From the NCBI RefSeq assembly GCF_010634855.1, contig NZ_MWLQ01000008.1, positions 1 to 64,000 of the forward strand: a stretch of DNA of 64,000 nt, read 5' to 3'. Positions 59,601 to 64,000 of this stretch are shown here, piece after piece. Source of the DNA: Microbacterium sp. B35-30 (GTDB lineage: Bacteria; Actinomycetota; Actinomycetes; Actinomycetales; Microbacteriaceae). The translations under genes were made by a program, and so were the position numbers. The notes below the pieces were generated by a model that was not told the DNA's origin, made no database searches, and saw nothing but the letters and a program-made list of their open reading frames with translations. Numbering within the stretch: the first letter of the stretch is position 1; every line of letters starts with the position of its first letter.

Positions 59601-62600
59601 GCTCTCCACAGCAAGGCCGCTGGGCGCGGCGGGCGGCGCCACGTCGGCGTCGACGAACGAGACCTCGACTGTGGCGGACGGCACGGACTCGAGCTTCGTC
59701 TGGTCGACGGCGGTCACGTGGTAGTCGTAGTCGAGTCCGACGCGGGCGGTCGTGTCCGCGAACCCCGGCTCCGCGACGGCGCCGATCAGCACCGGCTCGT
59801 CGTCGAAGGGCGACTGGCGGTAGACGTTCCAGGTGAGGCCGGGCTCGGCATCCCAGGCCAGCGACACGCTGGGTGCCGCCGGGTCGGTGTTCAGGTCGGT
59901 GACCTCGAGGCCCACCGGCCCCAGCAGGATCGGCGTGATCTCCAGGCCGTTGAGCCGCGTGCCCGCCGCGGCGCCGTAGGCCTCGACGTTCAGCTGCCCG
60001 TCGGTGACGAGGAACGGTCCGCGCAGGGTCTCGTTGACCGCGCCGCGGCCGGCGTTGCCGGTGCCGGCCTCCTTGCCCTCGACGCGGAAGGTGGTGCGCG
60101 TCGAGCCGATCCAGTCGCCGGAGTACGTCTTCACCGAGTACGTGCCGTTGGGCACGTCGAGTGCGAAGGTGGACGAGTCGCCCGGCAGCACGAAGTCCCG
60201 CACGAGGTCGTTCGAGCCCTCGGCGGCGCCGCGGTCGCGGCCCGCGTTCGCGGCCAGGGTGTTGAGGAACCCGAAGCCGCGCTCGGCGTTGTACGCGAGG
60301 TCGGGAGTGACCTCGGTGTAGCCGGGCATCAGCGGATTGCCGGCGAGCTGGAAGTCGTACTTGTACAGCGCCTGCTTGGTGGTGAAGGTGACCACGGCGC
60401 TCGGCTCGGACTCGCCGCGGCCGTTCACCGCGACCACCCGGTAGCGGTAGCCGGTGCCCTCGGCGAGGCCCTGCACGATCGAGCTCGTCTGCGTGACCAT
60501 GCCCACGAGCGACCACGTCGGCTCGGGGTCCCCGACGGCCTGGCGGTAGATCTTGTAGATGTCGGCCGTCGGCGAGGCGTCCCACTGCAGGGTCGCGCCG
60601 CCGTTGCTGATCGCACCCGCGACCAGGTTCTGCGGGGCGATCGGCACCTCGGCGGGCGGTGCGATGTCGGCGACCTTGGCCGCCAGAGGGGTGTCGAGCG
60701 ACGCCACGTCCTGGGCGACGAGGCGAGCCATCTGGATCGCGCCGTACTCCTGGAAGTGCGTGTCGTCGACGGTGCCGGCCGGCCGGTTCGGGAAGACGCC
60801 CGGGTCGACGTGCAGGAACACCGCCTTCGCCGCCTCCGGGCCGATCTCGTCCAGATAGGCGCGGCTCGAGGCCGAAAGGTCGGCCAGCAGCACGTCCTCC
60901 TCGACCGCGAGTTCGGTCATCTTCGCGACGTACTCGGGGAAGCTGACGTTGAAGAGGCCCGTCTCGGCGTTGAACGACCGGCGCGACACCGGCGTGACCA
61001 GGATCGGCGTCGCACCGCGCTGGCGCGCACCCTCGACATAGACCCGCAGGTACTCCTTGTAGTCCGCGGGGCTCGCGTACCGGTCGTCGACACCCTGGGT
61101 GGCGTCGTTGTGCCCGAACTGCACGAAGAGATAGTCGCCGGGACGGATGCTGCGCAGCACCTCGTCGAGACGACCCTGGGTGAGGAAGTTCTTCGACGAG
61201 CGTCCGCCGATGGCGTGGTTGGCGAAGGCGATGTCGTCGGCGAAGAACCGGTCGATCATCTGGCCCCAGCCGGCCTGCGGAGCGTATGCGATCGGGTCGT
61301 ACGTCTGCACCGTCGAGTCGCCGGTGAGGTACGCCGTCGAGATGGCGCCGGCGACCCGCGCCGGCAGGCGCGTGATCGTCAGGGCGTTGACGGCCGGCGC
61401 GTCGCCCGCGAACTGCAGGGTGAGGGTGCCGTCGACGAGGGCGATCGTGAACGACATGTCGAGGTACGAGCCCGCCGTCTGCGGATTGGCGAGCACCTTC
61501 GCGATGCTCTCGGCCGTCACCGTGGTCGTCGTCGCGGCTGCGGCGTCTCCCGAGACGAGCCGCACCGAGTAGTCGCCGGCGCCGAGGTCCACCTCGAAGG
61601 TCGCACCGGCGGCGGCCACGAAGTCGCCGCGCAGGGCATCGTCTCCGCCGCGGTCGACGTCCGGCGTCGCCGACGTGGGAGCGGTCGAGAAGCCGTAGCC
61701 CCACTCCGCGTTGAACGCCGTCGACGACGTGACCGGCAGCGCACCGTCGGCGACCTGACCCGGACCGAAATCGAAGGTCACGACGTCGCCTTCGGGCAGC
61801 GGCGCAGGCGCGATGTACGCGGGTGAGGTCACCGTGGGCGAGGGCGCCGACGAGCCGGCCTGGTTGCGCGCGGTGACGCGGTAGGTCCACTGCTGCGCGG
61901 TGTCGGCGGCATCCGTGTATCCGGGCGTCGAGACGGTCGCGCGGCTCGAGAAGACGCCGTCCGCGCCGGCGCGCTCGACGATGTACTCATCGCCGTTCGC
62001 GACCGCGGTCCACGTCAGCACCACGGCGTCGCGCGTGACCTGCGCCACCGCGAGGTCGGCGGGAGCGGCGGGGGCGACCAGTTCGGGGATGACTCCCGAG
62101 CGCACTTCGGCCGAGGGCGCGGAGGTGCGCCCCTTGTCGTCGACGGTCACCACGGCATAGGCGTATGAGCCGGCTGCCGTCACCGACGCGTCGGTGTGGG
62201 CGGGCTCGGTGGTCTCGGCGATCTGCGCGAATTCGCCGGTGACGTCGTTCCCGACGTCGGCACGCAGCACCCGGTACTTCGCGGCGCCGTCGACGGCGGT
62301 CCACGTGAGGTCGACGCCGTTCCACGCGACGCGCGCCGTGGCGAGTCCGGTCGGGGCGTCGGGCACGACGGGTGCGACCACGAGGCCGTTCACGTACGCG
62401 CCGAGTCCCGAGCCGGCGAAGCCGATGGTGAGCTGGCCGTCGGTGACGGACGTCGGGAACGTCTCCGTGAGGTTGAGCCCCCTCGCCGAGAGCAGCCGCG
62501 TCTGCGCGACACCCTCGAGGGTCACAGTGGCGTTGGTGCCGGATGCCGAGCTCAGACCGTCGCCGATCGTCACGGTGACCTCGTAGTCGCCTTCCGGCAC

Positions 62601-62996
62601 GCCGTCGAGCTGGAAGCCCCAGTTCGTGCCGGCGACGAAGTCGTCCTCCATCGCGCCGGCGGGCGAGCCGTCCGTGCTGCGGTCGCGGTCGAACAGCGTC
62701 GCGCCGTCGGGGAGGGTGATGCCCCACCCCGACTCCGCGGTGTACCGGGTCGAGGTGAGCACCTGCTGGTAGCCGTCGGCGACCGCGCTCGTGGCCGTGC
62801 CGAAGTCGAAGCGCCAGGCGCCGTCCTCGGCGGGCGGGAGCGCGGCCGCGGCGGGCGTCGCGGTGATCAGCGACGCCACGACGACGGCAGCGCCGGCGAT
62901 CGCGGTGAGGCGGAGCCCACGGCGGGGAGCGCGGGGCGTGGTGGCGTGTTCAGCGGGTCGCGGTGCGCCGGCGGCGCGTGCGGACACGTGGGGCAC
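56676..62996 (-). CDS. Giant secreted rhamnogalacturonan lyase (PL11) with CE12-type acetylesterase
   Basis: 2106 residues. Signal peptide (1-51, AAAA cleavage). Order: malectin-like FDFG module (about 58-200), two Fn3 domains (205-400), a second FDFG module (404-540), an SGNH/CE12 rhamnogalacturonan acetylesterase (555-765: GDSTVQ, GGRSSKNF, FGHNDAT, DDTHF), Fn3, a third FDFG module, two Fn3, PL11 lyase (1210-1815: HGYRANDVSVGDADGDG, AGAHYTQFQVYDYDGDGR), an Ig-like domain and two C-terminal modules with DGxxTVxxxLWxGxNG. It would deacetylate and cleave pectin RG-I outside the cell. GTG 62996 follows AGGAGG. Confidence 0.92.
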   Translation of the reverse strand: MPHVSARAAGAPRPAEHATTPRAPRRGLRLTAIAGAAVVVASLITATPAAAALPPAEDGAWRFDFGTATSAVADGYQQVLTSTRYTAESGWGITLPDGATLFDRDRSTDGSPAGAMEDDFVAGTNWGFQLDGVPEGDYEVTVTIGDGLSSASGTNATVTLEGVAQTRLLSARGLNLTETFPTSVTDGQLTIGFAGSGLGAYVNGLVVAPVVPDAPTGLATARVAWNGVDLTWTAVDGAAKYRVLRADVGNDVTGEFAQIAETTEPAHTDASVTAAGSYAYAVVTVDDKGRTSAPSAEVRSGVIPELVAPAAPADLAVAQVTRDAVVLTWTAVANGDEYIVERAGADGVFSSRATVSTPGYTDAADTAQQWTYRVTARNQAGSSAPSPTVTSPAYIAPAPLPEGDVVTFDFGPGQVADGALPVTSSTAFNAEWGYGFSTAPTSATPDVDRGGDDALRGDFVAAAGATFEVDLGAGDYSVRLVSGDAAAATTTTVTAESIAKVLANPQTAGSYLDMSFTIALVDGTLTLQFAGDAPAVNALTITRLPARVAGAISTAYLTGDSTVQTYDPIAYAPQAGWGQMIDRFFADDIAFANHAIGGRSSKNFLTQGRLDEVLRSIRPGDYLFVQFGHNDATQGVDDRYASPADYKEYLRVYVEGARQRGATPILVTPVSRRSFNAETGLFNVSFPEYVAKMTELAVEEDVLLADLSASSRAYLDEIGPEAAKAVFLHVDPGVFPNRPAGTVDDTHFQEYGAIQMARLVAQDVASLDTPLAAKVADIAPPAEVPIAPQNLVAGAISNGGATLQWDASPTADIYKIYRQAVGDPEPTWSLVGMVTQTSSIVQGLAEGTGYRYRVVAVNGRGESEPSAVVTFTTKQALYKYDFQLAGNPLMPGYTEVTPDLAYNAERGFGFLNTLAANAGRDRGAAEGSNDLVRDFVLPGDSSTFALDVPNGTYSVKTYSGDWIGSTRTTFRVEGKEAGTGNAGRGAVNETLRGPFLVTDGQLNVEAYGAAAGTRLNGLEITPILLGPVGLEVTDLNTDPAAPSVSLAWDAEPGLTWNVYRQSPFDDEPVLIGAVAEPGFADTTARVGLDYDYHVTAVDQTKLESVPSATVEVSFVDADVAPPAAPSGLAVESIDKNSVGLSWAQPLGAQYYLVFRSEVDGERGELVGVADTSRFTDTDVLTTIPYFYTVVAVNAGGAGAASAQLKTEAVTVLQRQAEYLDRAPVAVATDAGNLVSWRMLGTDPDSVAFHVYRDGARVTTTPITDSTNYLDKAGDAASVYFLTKVLDGVETTETAEFGVQTAAYRSVALQKPADAYTKDGQPHGYRANDVSVGDADGDGQYELFVKWDPTNSKDNSSAGYTGNVYLDAYRLDGTRLWRIDLGVNIRAGAHYTQFQVYDYDGDGRAELMAKTGDGTIDGIGQPIGNAGADHRNSSGYVLQGPEYLTVFDGATGAALDTVDYVPPRGDVGAWGDAYGNRVDRFLAATAYLDGEHPSAVFTRGYYTRAVVAAYDFDGAQLTERWVLDSNDAGNEGLYGEGNHNLSVADVDGDAKDEIVFGSATIDDDGDVLYATGLGHGDALHVSDLVPSNPGLEVFAAHENMTASENRGATMRDARTGEILWDIPADRDTGRAASADIDPRYAGAEGWAVGGDAAWNSREGYLVSADGERIGNVIPAANFLAWFDGDPLREIVDHEFDDGPRTGVPTVSKWDAESQSAEVILRADGALSNNDTKGTPNLQADLFGDWREEIAWRSADSSELRIYSTTDETDLRLRTLMHDPVYRLSVAWQNTGYNQPPQTSFFLGDGMAQPPAPRIAVTGDPSGATDTTAPLLAGLPADGTLLPSTSDFTVAVTADDPESGVRNLDIAFDGVPVAPGQAIDLADKVGTHTLTVNAVNHDGLVTQASVRLLVFDDEGPTAAPARGILSTNSGWEDGLHDGTFTVSMNLWHGVNGAVFKLYENGALVSTKLLDANSPNAQVSTVDVTGKPNGTYVYTGELINAVGTTATSSVTVKVADAAPAVPVLSHDNKDRDGNYTVTADLWWGTNGTSYKLYEGGVVIDEQTLVAASPNAQQAKTAVAGRAPGTYTYVAEFANAAGATISKPITVTVR

Positions 62997-63443
62997 GGTT
63001 CCTCCTGTTGTCAGCATCGGCAAAGGATGACGGCGCAGGCCGCGGCGTCGCGGCATCGTCGTCGTGAACCGGGCGCGTACGGACTCGAGCCCTGTCCGGG
63101 TCGGCCGGCGCGGCATCGCCCCGGCCTGGTTTGTTGTCGGCGCCGACGGAAAGCGTATTCCGTCGACGACCGCTGGCAGTCTCGCACGGCGCCCCGCGGC
63201 GAGGCAAGAACTTTGTGAAACGTTTTTACGAACTTGCCTCTGAGCCTTGCGCAATGGTTCGGCCCTGGCTTAGTGTCACCGGCGAGCGCTTTCCCACACC
63301 CCCGCCGCCGGTGCGCATACGGACCGCACCGGCGGCGGGCTCGGCATGCCCTGCGTAGGTGCTGCCCACCATCGCCGAGCGGGTCGCGGGCACCCGCCTC
63401 TCGCCGTCGTGCATCGTGTCGGCGCGGGACTTACTCTGTACCC
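62997..63443. promoter_or_regulatory. 447-bp divergent control region with LacI-like sites
   Basis: Contains TGTGAAACGTTTTTACGA (63214-63231) around a palindromic AAACGTTT core, itself framed by AGGCAAG and CTTGCCT (63202-63208, 63233-63239). GGCGAGCGCTTTCCC (63281-63295) is a second LacI-like site. Right end: TACTCT -10 for the next gene. No LacI gene lies in the window. No other gene seen here. Confidence 0.5.
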
Positions 63444-64000
63444 ATGGCCCCTCGCCTGCCGCGACCGTCCGTCCCTTCCGCCCCGTCGATGCCGACGCCG
63501 AGCGGTCGCCGCGGCGCCCGTGCGAGTGGGGCGGGAGCCGTGCTGATCGTCGCCACGATCGCGCTCGCGGCCTGCACGGGCGGTGGGCCCGACGGGGGCG
63601 ACTTCGGCGACGGCGACTTCGCCGACGACGGCTGCACGAGCGTGGTCGTCGCCACCTCGTCCGAGAAGGTCAACATGCTCGACGCGCTCGCCGACGCCTT
63701 CAAGGAGTCGCCGCAGCACGAGCAGCTCGACGAATGCGCCACCGTGCACCCGATCAACGTCTCGTCGGGCGACGCGACGCGGTTCCTCACCTCCGGCGGC
63801 GACTGGCCCGACGAGAACCCGCGCCGCTGGCCCACGATGTGGTCGCCCGCATCGACGGTCTGGACCGACCGGGTCGCGGCCGCGGCATCCGCCTCCCTCG
63901 TCGGCGAACCCGAGTCCTTCACCCACACGCCCGTCGTGTTCGGGGTGCCCGAGACGATGGCAAAGGCCCTCGGCTGGCCCGGCACCGAGATCGGCATCGC
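63444..64000 (+). CDS. Substrate-binding lipoprotein (SBP/VWA type), 5' part
   Basis: The frame is open to the window end (185 codons seen). Signal peptide with lipobox LAAC, Cys44, then a Gly/Asp-rich linker and a binding-protein-like domain (VVVATSSEKVNMLDALADAF, INVSSGDATRFL, PTMWSPASTVWTDRV). This pattern matches actinobacterial lipoproteins that join a solute-binding domain to a von Willebrand A domain; the VWA part would lie beyond 64000. Leaderless-like start: TACTCT, 6 nt, ATG. Function unknown. Confidence 0.75.
   Translation, partial: MAPRLPRPSVPSAPSMPTPSGRRGARASGAGAVLIVATIALAACTGGGPDGGDFGDGDFADDGCTSVVVATSSEKVNMLDALADAFKESPQHEQLDECATVHPINVSSGDATRFLTSGGDWPDENPRRWPTMWSPASTVWTDRVAAAASASLVGEPESFTHTPVVFGVPETMAKALGWPGTEIGI

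Noticed and set aside
57159-61826. A 1555-codon open frame on the plus strand opposite the pectinase
   Set aside because: It is antisense to clearly conserved PL11, CE12 and Fn3 domains. Its translation is Arg/Val/Ala-rich without domains, as expected from high-GC antisense frames.
1-64000. Transposase genes, prophage, tRNA or rRNA genes
   Set aside because: No frame shows a transposase or integrase core, and no cloverleaf or rRNA-like stretch was seen by eye. A tRNA scan would settle the RNA question.

Overview
The window is very GC-rich and almost wholly coding, with actinobacterial features: leaderless starts, GTG/TTG starts, IclR and LysR regulators, and a DUF222-HNH remnant. GGATGC/GCATCC words and GGTCGTTGAGCGAGCG inverted repeats are abundant. 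I infer a Microbacteriaceae chromosome, most likely Microbacterium. I see no rRNA, tRNA, transposase gene, prophage or CRISPR array.

Layout. (1) 0.2-12.1 kb: a full protocatechuate branch of the beta-ketoadipate pathway. It has an IclR regulator, pcaHGBDC, a MarR gene with a secreted hydrolase, pcaIJF, a VapBC toxin-antitoxin pair and a PcaR-type regulator. (2) 12.1-15.9 kb: purU, a double-hotdog thioesterase, and a divergent MerR/MFS efflux pair. (3) 16-25.9 kb: an aromatic-ring module with two LysR regulators, an extradiol dioxygenase, two fumarylacetoacetase-family (FAH) hydrolases, a class-A FAD monooxygenase, an ACMSD-like amidohydrolase, an MFS carrier and a metallo-beta-lactamase-fold enzyme. 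(4) 26-34.4 kb: an MFS carrier, a GH1 beta-glucosidase, and a divergent Opp-type ABC importer in which one permease is fused to one ATPase. (5) 34.5-45.6 kb: a LysR gene, a mono-cupin quercetinase-like dioxygenase, an esterase, an IclR/CMD pair, a second esterase, two SDRs, two FAH hydrolases and a GH78 alpha-L-rhamnosidase. (6) 45.7-56.5 kb: mostly housekeeping or miscellaneous genes, including a POT transporter, an MFS carrier, a GNAT, an SDR, a cyclase, menC and a lipoprotein. (7) 56.7-64 kb: a 2106-residue secreted rhamnogalacturonan lyase/acetylesterase, then the start of a substrate-binding lipoprotein gene.

Working hypothesis. Regions 1, 3, 4 and 5 read as one programme for using plant flavonoid glycosides. 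The ABC importer would take up the glycosides and the cytoplasmic GH78 and GH1 enzymes would remove rhamnose and glucose. The cupin would open the quercetin C-ring, and the adjacent esterase would split the depside into protocatechuate and a phloroglucinol carboxylate. The LysR/monooxygenase/extradiol dioxygenase/FAH module, which resembles the naringenin (FDE) module of Herbaspirillum, would open phloroglucinol-type rings. The pca genes would finish protocatechuate. The pca assignments are firm. Substrates of the other modules are inferred from family and neighbourhood.

The window also carries several repeat families. One supplies stop codons to convergent genes, and another lies inside coding regions and is translated.
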